Shown: positions 25,610-35,016 of the stretch, one piece after another | Position numbering within the stretch: the stretch's first letter is position 1 | Layout: the number at the start of each line of letters is the position of its first letter | Origin: Fimbriimonadaceae bacterium | GTDB taxonomy: Bacteria; Armatimonadota; Fimbriimonadia; Fimbriimonadales; Fimbriimonadaceae | DNA length: 64,000 bases | Direction of reading: 5' to 3' | Assembly: GCA_023957775.1 (NCBI GenBank) | Contig: JAMLGR010000019.1 | Span: 20,127-84,126, forward strand | Notes under the pieces: generated by a model | What the model was told of the DNA's origin: nothing | Seen by the model: the letters and a program-made list of their open reading frames with translations, nothing else | The model's database searches: none | Translations under genes and position numbers: made by a program

Positions 25610-25806
25610 GGCGGAACAGGCTACCCGTCATCGAGCGGGGCGGTAGACGCTCAGTTCGTAAATCGACCAGTGGTACGTGGCGTCGGAGCCGGTCTGTGTG
25701 ATCCGGATCCATCGGGCCCTTTGCCTCGGGAACTCGATGGTCGTGCGTAAAGGGTGCCACGCCCGCTCGTCGGGCGTGAGTTCCCAATCGGAGCTGAGAG
25801 TCTTTG

Positions 25807-25833
25807 CACGCCCGTCCAGCGGGCGTGGCCCGT
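25807..25833. repeat. 27-bp interspersed hairpin repeat, copy 2
   Basis: CACGCCCG-tccag-CGGGCGTGGC followed by CCGTT; matches copy 1 at 20030-20056 except for single-base differences. Its right end abuts the TACAAT box of the next gene. A looser relative (CACGCCCGctcgtCGGGCGTG) lies at about 25759-25780. Confidence 0.6.
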
Positions 25834-25839
25834 TACAAT
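25834..25839 (+). promoter_or_regulatory. -10 box of leaderless VCBS-repeat gene
   Basis: TACAAT, 5 nt before the GTG start at 25845. No -35 match was found. Confidence 0.5.
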
Positions 25840-25844
25840 GGGCG

Positions 25845-26969
25845 GTGCAGCGAAACGTGTCGATCTTGCCTCTCGCTTGCCTGGCCGCTCTGGGTTGGGG
25901 CGCTCCCGATGTGGAGTTCGTGAAGACCGTGGTCGACACCCGGTTCGTCGCCGAGGGGGTGGCCGTGGGGGACGTCAACCGGGACGGCAGGCTCGACATC
26001 CTGGCGGGAAATGTCTGGTACGAAGCGCCCGGTTGGACAACCCACGAGATCGCGCCGGTGGCCGCGATCGAGCCCAAGACCGGCTACAGCAACTGCTTCA
26101 ACAGTTGGGCGGAGGATCTCAACCACGACGGGTGGGTCGACCAGATCCTCATCGGTCCACCGGGCGAGAAAGCCGTGTGGCGCGAGAACCCGAAAGGCGG
26201 GAGTGGCCCTTGGAAGGAGCACCTCGTCTGGCGGAGCGCGTGCAACGAGAGCCCCCTTTACGCGGACTTGTTCAAGGATGGCAAGAGGGTGCTGGTAATG
26301 GGCACCGACGACGAGTACCTCGCGTGGTTCGAGCCCGCCGAGGATCCCTATGCGGAGTGGATCTGCCACCCCGTGAGCGGGTTGAAGGGCGCGGGGTCGC
26401 AGCGGTACTCGCACGGTCTGGGTGTGGGCGACGTCGACGGCGACGGCCGCAACGAGATCCTCACGACGGCGGGCGCCTACTCCGGGTCGCGCGAGGGGCC
26501 GTGGGTGTTTGCGAAGGCCGCCCTGGGTCCCGAATGCGCCCAGATGCTCGTGTTCGATGGGAACGGCGACGGGCGTCCGGACGTTTTCAGCACCTCCGCG
26601 CACGCGCGCGGGGTTTGGTGGTTCGAGCAGGGTGCGGAGGGAGGCTTTCAGAGACATCTCGTCGACGAGACGATCTCCGAAACGCACTCCGTCAATCTCG
26701 TCCAGTTCGGGAAGACGGTGAACCTGATCACGGGCAAGCGCAAATGGGCGCATCCGCCCGGCGTCGATGTGGGTTCCGAGGAACCCTCGCTCCTCGTTCG
26801 ATACGAGCGGGGAGCAGACGGCACGTGGGTCCGCCACGTGATCGACGACGCCTCGGGCGTCGGCACCCAATTCGTCGCGCAGGACATGAACGGCGACGGC
26901 CTCGTCGATCTCGTGATCGCCAACAAGAACGGGGTGTTTCTGTTCGAGCAGAAGGCGGCGCCCTGGTAG
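25845..26969 (+). CDS. Exported FG-GAP/VCBS repeat propeller protein
   Basis: About 374 residues. A short signal peptide (VSILPLACLAALGWGAP) is followed by repeated calcium-binding-type blades: VGDVNRDGRLDILAGN, DLNHDGWVDQILIG, VGDVDGDGRNEILTTAG, FDGNGDGRPDVFST and QDMNGDGLVDLVIANKNG. Such repeats build a beta-propeller like integrin alpha subunits. No catalytic domain is attached, so it is probably a surface binding or structural protein. GTG at 25845 (5 nt after TACAAT) was chosen over longer in-frame sequence lacking a signal peptide; GTG at 25857 is an alternative. Confidence 0.75.
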   Translation: MQRNVSILPLACLAALGWGAPDVEFVKTVVDTRFVAEGVAVGDVNRDGRLDILAGNVWYEAPGWTTHEIAPVAAIEPKTGYSNCFNSWAEDLNHDGWVDQILIGPPGEKAVWRENPKGGSGPWKEHLVWRSACNESPLYADLFKDGKRVLVMGTDDEYLAWFEPAEDPYAEWICHPVSGLKGAGSQRYSHGLGVGDVDGDGRNEILTTAGAYSGSREGPWVFAKAALGPECAQMLVFDGNGDGRPDVFSTSAHARGVWWFEQGAEGGFQRHLVDETISETHSVNLVQFGKTVNLITGKRKWAHPPGVDVGSEEPSLLVRYERGADGTWVRHVIDDASGVGTQFVAQDMNGDGLVDLVIANKNGVFLFEQKAAPW

Positions 26970-26979
26970 CCTGCTCGCC

Positions 26980-28614
26980 ATGAGCCGCTTCCCAATCGCA
27001 CGGACCCTCGTCGCCAAGCTCGCGCTCGTCGCAACGCTGGCACCGCTGGCCGTCGGGGTCGTCGGATCGCGACCCGCGGGCGACGAGTACCTCGCCGGCT
27101 ACCTGATCATCCCCACGGGCGAGCGTGTGGACCCCTCGTTCAACGCGGGCTTTTCGATGTACGTGGCCGCCTGGCCCCTATTGCGAACCTATCCCGGTCA
27201 CCGTTTCCAAACCGGGCTTCCAGGCACGTGGATGTTCGCCCAGTTCGACGGCGAAGCCCCGAAGGACATGTACTCCGATGTCGAGGGCGGGCTGGGCTGG
27301 TGGAGGGACACCCGCTTCCCCACGGAGACCCCGAAGTTCATCATGGGCGGCGTCGGTCCCAACTTCTCCGTCATCGCCAACGGACCCGCCCATGGGTGGG
27401 GGAGTTGGGAGAACCCGCGCGGTCTGTATGGTGTGGCGCAACTCAGTCCCTGGCTGCTCTTTCCCATCGATGGTCTGAACCTCAAACAAGGCGTGAGCGG
27501 CGAGCTGTTTGGCTACGGCTACCTTCGGCTGCCGCTTGCCGAAGCCAAAGCCACCACGGACGGCCAGAACGTGCCGACGGGCGGCAACTGCTGGACGCTG
27601 TTCCTCAACACCGCCAACTTCAAGGGGCCCGTCGCGTTCTTCACCCCCTACTTCTGGTCGCACGCCGCCGTGAAGGAACCGCGACTGGCCGGGCTGACGC
27701 TGGACAGCCGCCCCGTGGATCCCAACCGCCATGTGCAGATGGAGACGCAGTACATCCCGTGCCAGGTGGCCGTGGCCGCGAACGGAGTGTCGTACGCCCG
27801 CATCGCCCCGACCTCGTTCCCTCGCTCCGCGGACGGCACCTCGGTGTTGGTGCATCAAGACACGGCCTATGACTCCACGGCGCTTTGGGACTCCGTGAAA
27901 GCCTGGTTTGCGGGCGGTGCCCCGAGCACGGGGGCGATCGATCCGAAAGGCGCGCACATCCGGACGTTCCCCGGACGGGGAAGCGCGACGTGGGAGATCC
28001 GCACGCCGGGCCAGGGGGGCAAGGAAGGCAAGGTCCCGCTCGATTGGAGCGCCTTCGCCACGCCCTTCGCACACGACGCGAACACCTTCGGCTACAAGTG
28101 GAACGATGCGGCCACGACGCGGAAGGGCGACTTGGTGACCCTTCCCGAGTTCTACCAACTGAAGGCGGGAGCGAAATGGGTGCCGGTCTCCTCGGATCAG
28201 GTCCCTGCCGACACGGGTTTGCACGAACGGAAATGGGAACGCCCGAACGAGCCGCCGCAGGAAGCGTACGACACACCGGCCGACCCGACGAGCTGCTGGA
28301 AGAAACCGGGACCCGCGGCAGGGCCGTTCGAGGCGCGCCTCGGAGACGGCACGGTGGTGACGTACTACTGGTACCGCTTCGCCGACCAGCCCGCCCTGCT
28401 GAACGCGGGCCTCACGGATGCCGAGCGAGAGCGCATGCAGTCGAGGGTCGAGAAGCTGCACCGCGCCTGGCCCAAGAGCCGCGACTACCTGCCGCCTCCC
28501 AAGGTGGGATCGCTGGCACAGATCGACCCGGCCCTGATCGTCAAGCCCCCGAAGGGGCTCGAAGTAGGCTACGTCCCCATCGCCACCCGGCAGGAACTGA
28601 CCAGGAGCCGGTAG
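26980..28614 (+). CDS. Exported protein of unknown function
   Basis: 544 residues with an N-terminal signal (AKLALVATLAPLAVGVVGS). No known domain is recognised. The body is rich in aromatic and glycine residues (NAGFSMYVAAWPLL, GGLGWWRDTRFPTETPKFIMGG, FFTPYFWSHAAV) and may bind carbohydrate or act as a surface protein, but this is only an impression from composition. It starts 10 bp after the VCBS-repeat gene stop, with a TAGCCT box 7 nt upstream of ATG, and the two genes probably work together. Ends at a heptad-repeat tract. Confidence 0.6.
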   Translation: MSRFPIARTLVAKLALVATLAPLAVGVVGSRPAGDEYLAGYLIIPTGERVDPSFNAGFSMYVAAWPLLRTYPGHRFQTGLPGTWMFAQFDGEAPKDMYSDVEGGLGWWRDTRFPTETPKFIMGGVGPNFSVIANGPAHGWGSWENPRGLYGVAQLSPWLLFPIDGLNLKQGVSGELFGYGYLRLPLAEAKATTDGQNVPTGGNCWTLFLNTANFKGPVAFFTPYFWSHAAVKEPRLAGLTLDSRPVDPNRHVQMETQYIPCQVAVAANGVSYARIAPTSFPRSADGTSVLVHQDTAYDSTALWDSVKAWFAGGAPSTGAIDPKGAHIRTFPGRGSATWEIRTPGQGGKEGKVPLDWSAFATPFAHDANTFGYKWNDAATTRKGDLVTLPEFYQLKAGAKWVPVSSDQVPADTGLHERKWERPNEPPQEAYDTPADPTSCWKKPGPAAGPFEARLGDGTVVTYYWYRFADQPALLNAGLTDAERERMQSRVEKLHRAWPKSRDYLPPPKVGSLAQIDPALIVKPPKGLEVGYVPIATRQELTRSR

Positions 28615-28618
28615 CCCG

Positions 28619-28684
28619 ATTCCCGACTCCCGACTCCCGATTCTCGGTTCCCGATTCCCGACTCCCGATTCCCGATTCCCGTCC
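28619..28684. repeat. GATTCCC/GACTCCC heptad tandem repeat at convergent junction
   Basis: About nine imperfect copies of a 7-bp unit (GATTCCC, GACTCCC, GGTTCCC) fill the gap between the stop codons of two convergent genes. The reverse-complement unit forms the tract at 45998-46052, also between convergent stops. Confidence 0.8.
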
Positions 28685-28686
28685 CT

Positions 28687-29982
28687 TCACCTCACAGGCA
28701 CCGCGACCTCGGTGGCGGTCGGCATCGACTGAACGTCCGCCGCCCAGCCGCGCGTTCGGCACGCCTCGGCCACGCGGTTCACCGCGACGAGGTACGCCGC
28801 GGATCGGCTGTGCACGTTCCTCTCGCGCCGCATGTCGAACACCTCGTGGAAGGCGCGCGTCATCGTCTCGTCGAGGCGCTCGTGCACGTAGGCGAGCTTC
28901 CAGTGGTCGAGGTTGGCGTTCTGCACCTGCTCGAAGAAACTCACGGTCACGCCGCCCGCGTTGCAGAGGAAGTCGGGGATCACCATCACGTTGTTCTCGT
29001 GCAGGATCACATCGGCTTCCGGCGTGGTGGGCCCGTTGGCGAGCTCGCCCACGATCTTGGCGCGGATGTTGGCGGCGTTGACGTGGGTGATCACGTTCTC
29101 GAGCGCGCTCGGAAGGAGCACTTCGACCTCCAACTCGAGCAAGGCCTCGTTGGTGATCGGTTCGGTCCCGGGCAGACCCACGACGCTGCCGGTCTGTTTC
29201 TTGTGGCGGACGACGGCCGCAGGGTCCAACCCCTCGCGCCGGTAGATGCCGCCCCTGGAGTCGCTCACGGCAACGACCTTGGACCCGAACATCTCGCCGA
29301 CGAGCCGGTGCGCGTGCATGCCGGCGTTGCCGTAGCCTTGAATGGCGACCGTCGCGCGGGCAAGGTCCAACTCAAGCTGGCGAGCCGCCTCGCGGAGCGT
29401 AAACATGCCGCCGCGCGCCGTGGCGTCGTCGCGACCCTCGGAACCGCCCATGTTGAGAGGTTTGCCGGTGATGACGCCGGCCGCATGGCGACCGACCATG
29501 GCTTCGTACTCGTCGAGCATCCACGCCATGATCTGAGGGGTCGTGTTCACGTCCGGTGCGGGAATGTCGAGAGGCGGGCCGACGAGGTGGCCGATCTTGC
29601 GCATGTAGCCGCGCGACAGCCGTTCCAACTCCCCGACGCTCAGCTCTTTGGGATTGCAGATCACGCCCCCCTTGCCGCCGCCCAGAGGGATGTCCACCAG
29701 AGCGGTCTTCCACGTCATCCACGCCGCCAAGGCGCGGACCGTGTCGACCGTCTCGTCCGGGTGGAAGCGGATGCCGCCCTTGCAGGGCCCGCGGGCGTTG
29801 TTGTACTGCACCCGGTAGCCGCTGAAGATCCTCACGCGCCCGTCGTCCATACGAACGGGAATCCTCACGTGATGCTCGGACATGGGCTGTCGGAGCAGCT
29901 CGTGAAGATCGGGATCCAAGTTGAGGAGGCGCGCCGCCTCATCGAGTTGGGCTTGCGCAATCGCAAATGCATTCAAGTTCAT
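28687..29982 (-). CDS. gdhA: Glutamate dehydrogenase
   Basis: 431 residues; interconverts glutamate and 2-oxoglutarate plus ammonia with NAD(P)H, a central nitrogen-assimilation or glutamate-catabolism step. Signature elements: [20 protein letters not shown] with the substrate lysine, [31 protein letters not shown], Rossmann loop [14 protein letters not shown] and the C-terminal [15 protein letters not shown]. Length and sequence fit the hexameric, NAD-type (GDH-II) group, but cofactor preference is not proven. Start at 29982 is fixed by AGGAG 7 nt upstream and agrees with family length; longer in-frame sequence upstream is not conserved-looking. Confidence 0.95.
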   Translation of the reverse strand: MNLNAFAIAQAQLDEAARLLNLDPDLHELLRQPMSEHHVRIPVRMDDGRVRIFSGYRVQYNNARGPCKGGIRFHPDETVDTVRALAAWMTWKTALVDIPLGGGKGGVICNPKELSVGELERLSRGYMRKIGHLVGPPLDIPAPDVNTTPQIMAWMLDEYEAMVGRHAAGVITGKPLNMGGSEGRDDATARGGMFTLREAARQLELDLARATVAIQGYGNAGMHAHRLVGEMFGSKVVAVSDSRGGIYRREGLDPAAVVRHKKQTGSVVGLPGTEPITNEALLELEVEVLLPSALENVITHVNAANIRAKIVGELANGPTTPEADVILHENNVMVIPDFLCNAGGVTVSFFEQVQNANLDHWKLAYVHERLDETMTRAFHEVFDMRRERNVHSRSAAYLVAVNRVAEACRTRGWAADVQSMPTATEVAVPVR

Positions 29983-30220
29983 CTTGCACTCCTGTACGGA
30001 GGTAGGTGATATCTCTTGAACCGTCCTCCGCAACGGTAGCCTACCCCTGCTACTTTCAATTCGCTGTGTCCCTCCTTTCAAGGACCAATTCAATCGCCAG
30101 CTTTCTGCTCCGTGCATCGAGCATAGCGTGCAGGCGGGCGCTCACTTATCGAAGGAGCGATATCCACGGCTAATCGGAGAGGGGTAACCCCTAGCAGAAC
30201 TACTGGGCCTTTCCCACGCC

Positions 30221-30622
30221 CTACCCGAGCGGCCGGCGGGCGTGGCGCCAGGCGAAGAGACCGAACGCCGGCCACCACAAGAGATCGTTTGTCAGGACTA
30301 CCCAACCGAATTGCCACGGGAGAGTGCCTTGGATCGCGTGGAGGACAAATCCCAGGGGGCCGAGGAGCTTCCCGAGCAACCCGATCCAAACGAACCCAGA
30401 GTAACGCTCGGGGTCCCTCGCGAGCAGGTAGTAGCCGATGGCGTACACACCCACCATCATGCCGATTACCTGCACGAGGGCAGGGTGTGTAATGCCCTCG
30501 AGTCCAACCCTTTGCGCGAGCGTGGCGGGGAAGAGGCAGGCGGCAACTCCCCACAGGGCGTTGTAGATGGCGGCGGCATAGAACCAGGTCCGAAAGCACC
30601 GAGGGACGGTTTCGCTACTCAC
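30221..30622 (-). CDS. Small integral membrane protein
   Basis: 133 residues with about four membrane segments (FYAAAIYNALWGVAACLFP, ALVQVIGMMVGVYAIGYYLLA, FVWIGLLGKLLGPLGFVLHA, VVLTNDLLWWPAFGLFAW). No family assigned with confidence. GTG start at 30622 overlaps the end of the upstream oxidoreductase gene by 8 bp, so the two are translationally coupled. The job of the pair is unclear. Confidence 0.72.
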   Translation of the reverse strand: MSSETVPRCFRTWFYAAAIYNALWGVAACLFPATLAQRVGLEGITHPALVQVIGMMVGVYAIGYYLLARDPERYSGFVWIGLLGKLLGPLGFVLHAIQGTLPWQFGWVVLTNDLLWWPAFGLFAWRHARRPLG

Positions 30623-31904
30623 GGGGCACCTTGGGCTCCGAGGGGCAAGGTGCCGTAGAGTGGTCCTCGATCTCCACGACCCTGCGCTCGCGGCGCGAAC
30701 GCTCGCCCGCGAACGCGATGGCGTGGGTGCGCAGCGACTCGTCCGTGGGCGTGAGCACTCGGGAGGGATCCTCCAGACGCACGGCTTCCACAAAGCGGGA
30801 CATCACGTTGTCATCGCCTCCCCCGTGGGAGCCGTCGGGCGGCGGTAGCTCGATGCGCTCGTGGTGGGCCCCTCCCCACGTCCGGTAGAGGTCGATCGTG
30901 TTCTTGTCCACGTCAGAAGCGAGGTAGCCGTGGGTGCCGTGGACGCGCAGATACCGGCCGGCGAACGGCGTGAACGCGGTCATGGTGAACGTGGCGGTCG
31001 TCCCGCCCTCGAACTCGAGCGCGAGCACCTGATGGTCCACCACGTCGTTATCGCAATGGAACACGCACCGCCCGTAAGGACCGGTGCGAAGGGCCTCCAA
31101 CCTTTCCTCGTAGGAGAGCTCGGCGAAACCGACGTGGTGGCCCCAACCGATCCGCTCGGGATCTCCGTAGATCTTCATGGCGTGGTACGGGCACTCGGCC
31201 TCGGCGGGACACCCGTCCAGGCACCGGGCGGGCGCCCCTACGGGCGCGTTCGCGGCCGTGAAGAACGAGAGCGATCCGAAGGAGCTGGCCCGCACGCAAG
31301 GCGCCCCGGCGAGGTGGGCGAGAATGTCCACGTCGTGGCAGCTCTTGGCCAGGAGCATGAACGTGCTGCGCGCTTCGTTCGACCAGTTTCCGCGCACAAA
31401 GGAGTGGGACATGTGGATGTGCTCCACCGCCTCCAGTTGATCGATCGACATCACCCGTCCGATGGCGCCGTCCGCGAGCAGCTCCTTGATGCGGGCGTAG
31501 GTCTGTTGGTAGCGCAGCGAGTGGCAAACGCAGGCGATGCGTCCGGTCTCGGCGCGCACCCGATCGATCTCGCGGCAGTGCTCGAGCGTCGTGGCCATCG
31601 GCTTCTCCAGCAGCAGGTGGTAACCCAACTTCATCAGCGCGATCGAGGACGCGTGATGCTCTCGATCGGGCGTCGCGTCGATCGCGGCATCGGCCAGCCT
31701 CGGGCTCTCGACGAGGGATTGCCAATCCGAGAAACAAGCCTCCTGCGGCAACCGATGCCGCTCGGCCAGGAGGGCCCGTTGCCGCTCGCGAGGCTCGGCG
31801 ATGGCGACGACCTCGGCCTGGTCGGGGAGTTCCGCGGCCCACTTCGAGAACCCGTTGCCCCGTGCTCCGCAGCCGACGATCGCCAAGGTGATGCGCTTGT
31901 CCAT
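30615..31904 (-). CDS. Gfo/Idh/MocA family oxidoreductase
   Basis: 429 residues; NAD(P)-dependent sugar or cyclitol dehydrogenase type. N-terminal Rossmann loop [13 protein letters not shown], the family EKP motif in [16 protein letters not shown], and a C-terminal alpha/beta domain with [13 protein letters not shown] and [15 protein letters not shown] cysteine-rich insertion ([19 protein letters not shown]) may bind a metal or cluster and is unusual for the family. No signal peptide. Substrate unknown. First gene of a two-gene operon with the membrane protein at 30221-30622. Confidence 0.88.
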   Translation of the reverse strand: MDKRITLAIVGCGARGNGFSKWAAELPDQAEVVAIAEPRERQRALLAERHRLPQEACFSDWQSLVESPRLADAAIDATPDREHHASSIALMKLGYHLLLEKPMATTLEHCREIDRVRAETGRIACVCHSLRYQQTYARIKELLADGAIGRVMSIDQLEAVEHIHMSHSFVRGNWSNEARSTFMLLAKSCHDVDILAHLAGAPCVRASSFGSLSFFTAANAPVGAPARCLDGCPAEAECPYHAMKIYGDPERIGWGHHVGFAELSYEERLEALRTGPYGRCVFHCDNDVVDHQVLALEFEGGTTATFTMTAFTPFAGRYLRVHGTHGYLASDVDKNTIDLYRTWGGAHHERIELPPPDGSHGGGDDNVMSRFVEAVRLEDPSRVLTPTDESLRTHAIAFAGERSRRERRVVEIEDHSTAPCPSEPKVPRE

Positions 31905-32033
31905 GCCGAGCGGATTATGGCCCCGACGCCCCGAGGCAAGTGGGGAAGCCCTGCAGGGTCCCCAGGCAGGCGTGCTTGAAGAGCGTCCTCGGGATTCGAG
32001 GGGTTCCGTTCGGACATCTTGCCGGCTGGAGGC

Positions 32034-32039
32034 TAAACT
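32034..32039 (+). promoter_or_regulatory. -10-like box before csaA
   Basis: TAAACT, 7 nt before the GTG start at 32047; another case of the leaderless arrangement. Confidence 0.45.
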
Positions 32040-32046
32040 GAGCACT

Positions 32047-32382
32047 GTGAAGACGATCCAGTGGAAAGAGTTCGAGGCCGTGGAGTTGTGCGCGGGCACC
32101 ATCGTGCGAGTGGAGAACTTCCCAGAGGCCCGGCAACCCGCCTACAAACTCTGGGTCGACTTCGGTCCCCACGGGATCAAGCAGTCGAGCGCCCAGGTGA
32201 CGGTCCTTTACGCGAAGGCCGAGCTGATCAATCGCCAGGTCATCGGCGTGCTCAACTTCCCGCCCAAGATGATCGGCGGATTCGAATCTCAAGTGCTGCT
32301 TACGGGCTTCGAGCGCGAACCGGGTGTCGTCGTGCTCGCGCAGCCGGAACGCACCGTGCCCAACGGCGCAAAGCTCTTCTAA
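32047..32382 (+). CDS. csaA: CsaA-type tRNA-binding-domain protein
   Basis: 111 residues, a single OB-fold EMAP/tRNA-binding domain: [61 protein letters not shown] and [13 protein letters not shown]. Typical length for CsaA, an export-related chaperone that also binds tRNA. The GTG start lies 7 nt behind TAAACT. Alone on its strand, divergent from the Gfo/Idh gene. Confidence 0.9.
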   Translation: MKTIQWKEFEAVELCAGTIVRVENFPEARQPAYKLWVDFGPHGIKQSSAQVTVLYAKAELINRQVIGVLNFPPKMIGGFESQVLLTGFEREPGVVVLAQPERTVPNGAKLF

Positions 32383-32687
32383 TCTCTCCCGGGGTTATTG
32401 CTTGCATAAGCACGCTGATCATTGCTCTATGGGGCCCTTCAAGCCGATCTCTACCCCGTATTCTTGCTAGCTTTACTGTCTCGCCTCACTGCCGGTTCAG
32501 ATCCTGTGACGAGTTCAATAGACAACAAAACTACTCTGTTACTTCCTGGATAAACCTAGTAATTCTATTGGCCTGGTATGAGTGCTAGGGTTTCTGGAAT
32601 GCGACCGAAGTGTGCGCGTTCGCTTGTACACTAACTGTCGGTGCTTGGTGCACCTAACTCGGTGCAAGGCACCAGAAGAGGAGAGAT
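32383..32687. other. AT-richer intergenic region upstream of PEP-CTERM gene
   Basis: 305 bp with distinctly lower GC than its surroundings. No gene or hairpin terminator was recognised. It must hold the promoter of the gene at 32688, whose ribosome binding site AGGAGAG lies just before the ATG. Confidence 0.5.
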
Positions 32688-33359
32688 ATGAATTACATGA
32701 ATCGATTGGCCGTCTTGGCCGTAATTGGGGTAGTGGCCGGCGCGAATGCGCAGGTCATCACGCAGAGCGCGACGCAGAACATCGTGTCGGGCAACAGTGT
32801 CTCGTGCAACAACCAGGTCGCCCATACCGATAACTGGTACGCCCGCGGCTTCGTCCTTTCCGAGCACTCGATCGCCGGTCCTTGGGCCGTGTCCCAGGTC
32901 GAGTTCGCGGTGGAAGAGGCTCGAAGCGTCAACTCGACGCTTCCGGTGGAAGTTCGTCTCTACGACGGATTCACCGTCTCGGGTTCGGTCTTGACGATGG
33001 GCAGCCTGATGGGCACGTTCGCAACGAACGTCCCGGTCGGCAGCGCGTACTTCCATCAGGTCGCCGTCTCCGGCACCGTGAACTCGGGCCTGCTGGGCGT
33101 TGAGATCTTCACGCCGGACGGAACGACGAACAGCGATCTCATGTGGATCGGTTCGAACCCTGACGGGCAGACCCACGCGAGCTACCTTCGCGCCGACGAC
33201 TGTGGCATCACGAGTCTGACCGACATCGCTGCCATCGGTTTCCCCGGCATGCACATCGTCATGAACGTGACGGGTGCTCCGGTTCCCGAGCCTGCGTCGA
33301 TGCTCGCGCTCGCCACCGGTGCGATCGCCCTCATTCGACGTCGCCGAAGCAGCAAGTAA
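32688..33359 (+). CDS. PEP-CTERM exported protein
   Basis: 223 residues. Signal peptide (LAVLAVIGVVAGANAQ), a beta-rich body with no recognised family (VSQVEFAVEEARSVNS, LPVEVRLYDG), and a C-terminal exosortase tail VPEPASMLALATGAIAL with basic end RRRRSSK. Strong AGGAGAG ribosome binding site and a well-formed terminator immediately downstream suggest a highly expressed monocistronic gene. Probably a cell-surface or matrix protein. Confidence 0.85.
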   Translation: MNYMNRLAVLAVIGVVAGANAQVITQSATQNIVSGNSVSCNNQVAHTDNWYARGFVLSEHSIAGPWAVSQVEFAVEEARSVNSTLPVEVRLYDGFTVSGSVLTMGSLMGTFATNVPVGSAYFHQVAVSGTVNSGLLGVEIFTPDGTTNSDLMWIGSNPDGQTHASYLRADDCGITSLTDIAAIGFPGMHIVMNVTGAPVPEPASMLALATGAIALIRRRRSSK

Positions 33360-33380
33360 ATCGCTTCGCTTCTTAAAGAG

Positions 33381-33420
33381 AGTCCGCCGGCAAAAATGCC
33401 GGCGGACTTTCTTGTTTCTT
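33381..33420. terminator. Rho-independent terminator
   Basis: Perfect 11-bp stem AGTCCGCCGGC / GCCGGCGGACT around an AAAAAT loop (33381-33408), followed by TTCTTGTTTCTT. On the opposite strand the stem is preceded by AAGAAACAAG and could also stop the suf operon, which ends at 33419. Confidence 0.9.
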
Positions 33421-33772
33421 AGTGCCCTTTCCCTTTCAGGGTAAAGCTGGTGCCGCAACCGCACGAACGGGCGGCGTTGGGGTTGTCGAACTGGAAACCC
33501 CCGCCGATGAGGTTGCCCGTGTACTCCAGAGTCGAGCCTTGGAGATAAACCGCCGACTTCGCATCGCACACGACGAGGATGTCGCCAAAGCGCGCCTCCT
33601 GGTCGAAGGGGGTGCGGCGCGTGTCGATCTTCAACACGTACTCCAAGCCCGAGCAGCCGCCCCCTTTGATTCCGACCCTGAGGAAGGCGTCCGGGCGCCC
33701 GTCCTTGGCGAGGAGCCGCCGCACCTGGGCCAGAGCCCCATCGGTCAGGGTGACGGGAAAGGATGTGCTCAC
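33419..33772 (-). CDS. A-type Fe-S carrier (IscA/ErpA/SufA)
   Basis: 117 residues. HesB/IscA family protein that receives Fe-S clusters from the SUF scaffold and passes them to client enzymes. Conserved cysteines are in place: IKGGGCSGLEYVLK and the C-terminal RSCGCGTSF. GTG start overlaps the Rrf2 stop by 4 bp (GTGA), the last member of the suf operon. Confidence 0.92.
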   Translation of the reverse strand: MSTSFPVTLTDGALAQVRRLLAKDGRPDAFLRVGIKGGGCSGLEYVLKIDTRRTPFDQEARFGDILVVCDAKSAVYLQGSTLEYTGNLIGGGFQFDNPNAARSCGCGTSFTLKGKGH

Positions 33773-34227
33773 GTCGTTCCTCCCGAAGCCAAACGGATCG
33801 GCTCGGTCTTGTCCAACTCTCCGGCGAGCAGGTCGGCGAGGGTGATGCCGTGCAGCACGCGATCCACCGCGAACTGCACGCGTCGCCACAGGGGGCGCAA
33901 CGCGCAGTCGTCGGTGTGGGTGCACGCGTCCTCCAAGCCCGAGTGGCGGTCGCAGAAACCCGGCTCGTACAATCTGCCGCCAAGCGCGTTCAAGACGTCC
34001 GCGATGACGATCTGCGAAGCGTCCCGCTCCAGCGCATACCCGCCGCTTTGCCCCCGAATGCTGCGCAAGAACCCCTCCTTGCGCAGGGCGGAGACCAGCT
34101 TGGCCACGTACGGCTCGGTCAGACCCTCGTCCCGAGCGATCTCGGCGATCGTCGTACTCTCCGACGCGCTGCGCCCGATGGCCATCAGGCATCGAAGCCC
34201 GTACTCTTCTTGCGCGCTGAACTTCAT
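33769..34227 (-). CDS. Rrf2 family regulator, likely Fe-S sensing
   Basis: 152 residues. N-terminal winged helix (FSAQEEYGLRCLMAIG, then EGLTEPYVAKLVSALRKEGFLRSIRGQSGGYAL) and three cysteines in FCDRHSGLEDACTHTDDC, the ligand pattern of IscR/SufR-like regulators. Sits inside the suf operon with ATGA overlap to sufT, so it probably senses cluster status and controls its own operon. Confidence 0.9.
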   Translation of the reverse strand: MKFSAQEEYGLRCLMAIGRSASESTTIAEIARDEGLTEPYVAKLVSALRKEGFLRSIRGQSGGYALERDASQIVIADVLNALGGRLYEPGFCDRHSGLEDACTHTDDCALRPLWRRVQFAVDRVLHGITLADLLAGELDKTEPIRLASGGTT

Positions 34228-34550
34228 ATCAACCCCAGCGTCAACCGGGCCTCCTCCGACATCATCTCGATCGAGAACGGCGGGTCCCACGTCAGCTCGA
34301 GGTCCACTCGAGCAACGCCGGGAACCTGGCGGGCGGCCTCTTCGACCTCTCCCGGCAACGATTCCGCCACGGGGCACATGGGCGAGGTAAGGGTCATCAC
34401 GATGCGCACCCGCGCCTCTTCGTCGACCTCCAATTCGTAGATCAGGCCGAGGTCGTAGATGTTGATCGGAAGCTCCGGGTCGTACACTTCGCGGAGACAC
34501 TCGATCACCTCGTTCTTGAGGAGCGAACGCTCGATGGGATTCAAACTCAT
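34224..34550 (-). CDS. sufT: SufT / DUF59 (MIP18-like) Fe-S assembly protein
   Basis: 108 residues. DUF59 domain: VIECLREVYDPELPINIYDLGLIY and MTLTSPMCPVAESLPGEV with the conserved Cys. DUF59 proteins assist Fe-S maturation. ATGA overlaps on both sides couple it to sufU and rrf2. Confidence 0.9.
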   Translation of the reverse strand: MSLNPIERSLLKNEVIECLREVYDPELPINIYDLGLIYELEVDEEARVRIVMTLTSPMCPVAESLPGEVEEAARQVPGVARVDLELTWDPPFSIEMMSEEARLTLGLI

Positions 34551-35008
34551 CCCTCGTCCTCCGTGTTCACTTCTTCGCCACCGTGCAGCGCGGCCTTGAG
34601 GGTGTGCCAAGGCAGGGTCGCGCACTTCACGCGCATTGGAAACTCGCGCACGCCGGTGAGGGCCGCCAAAGACTCCTCCGCATCCGAAAACGCGGGGTCC
34701 TCCCCTTCGATCGTGAGCAAGCGGTGCACCTTGTCGACCAGCGCGTCGATCTCCGCGACCGTCTTCCCCTTGACCACCTCGGTCATCATCGAGGCCGACG
34801 CCGTCGAGATGGCGCACCCGACGCCTGCGAACTGGATGTCGCGGATGCGGTCCGCCTCCATCTCGATCGTGATGCGGACCTTGTCGCCGCACAGTGGATT
34901 GTTGCCGTTGGCGTGGTGGTCGGCATGCTCTAGGGTTCCCACGTTGCGCGGGTTCTTATTGTGATCGAGGATCACATCCTGATACAGTTCGCGAAGTTCA
35001 GAGTCCAT
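34547..35008 (-). CDS. sufU: SufU/IscU-type sulphur acceptor or scaffold
   Basis: 153 residues. Three conserved cysteines: NPLCGDKVRI, GVGCAISTASASMM and RVKCATLPWHTL, plus the characteristic longer SufU spacing. It accepts sulphur from SufS or serves as scaffold. Lies 8 bp after sufS and overlaps sufT by 4 bp. Confidence 0.93.
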   Translation of the reverse strand: MDSELRELYQDVILDHNKNPRNVGTLEHADHHANGNNPLCGDKVRITIEMEADRIRDIQFAGVGCAISTASASMMTEVVKGKTVAEIDALVDKVHRLLTIEGEDPAFSDAEESLAALTGVREFPMRVKCATLPWHTLKAALHGGEEVNTEDEG

Positions 35009-35016
35009 CGATCGCC

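Noticed and set aside
25677..25844. 56-codon upstream extension of the VCBS-repeat gene
   Set aside because: It lacks a signal peptide, runs through the hairpin repeat and the TACAAT box, and ends where a proper signal sequence begins.
28619..28684. Origin or iteron cluster
   Set aside because: Only short degenerate heptads at a convergent junction, no DnaA boxes or replication genes.
29983..30117. N-terminal extension of glutamate dehydrogenase
   Set aside because: AGGAG precedes the internal ATG at 29982 and the remaining length fits the family.
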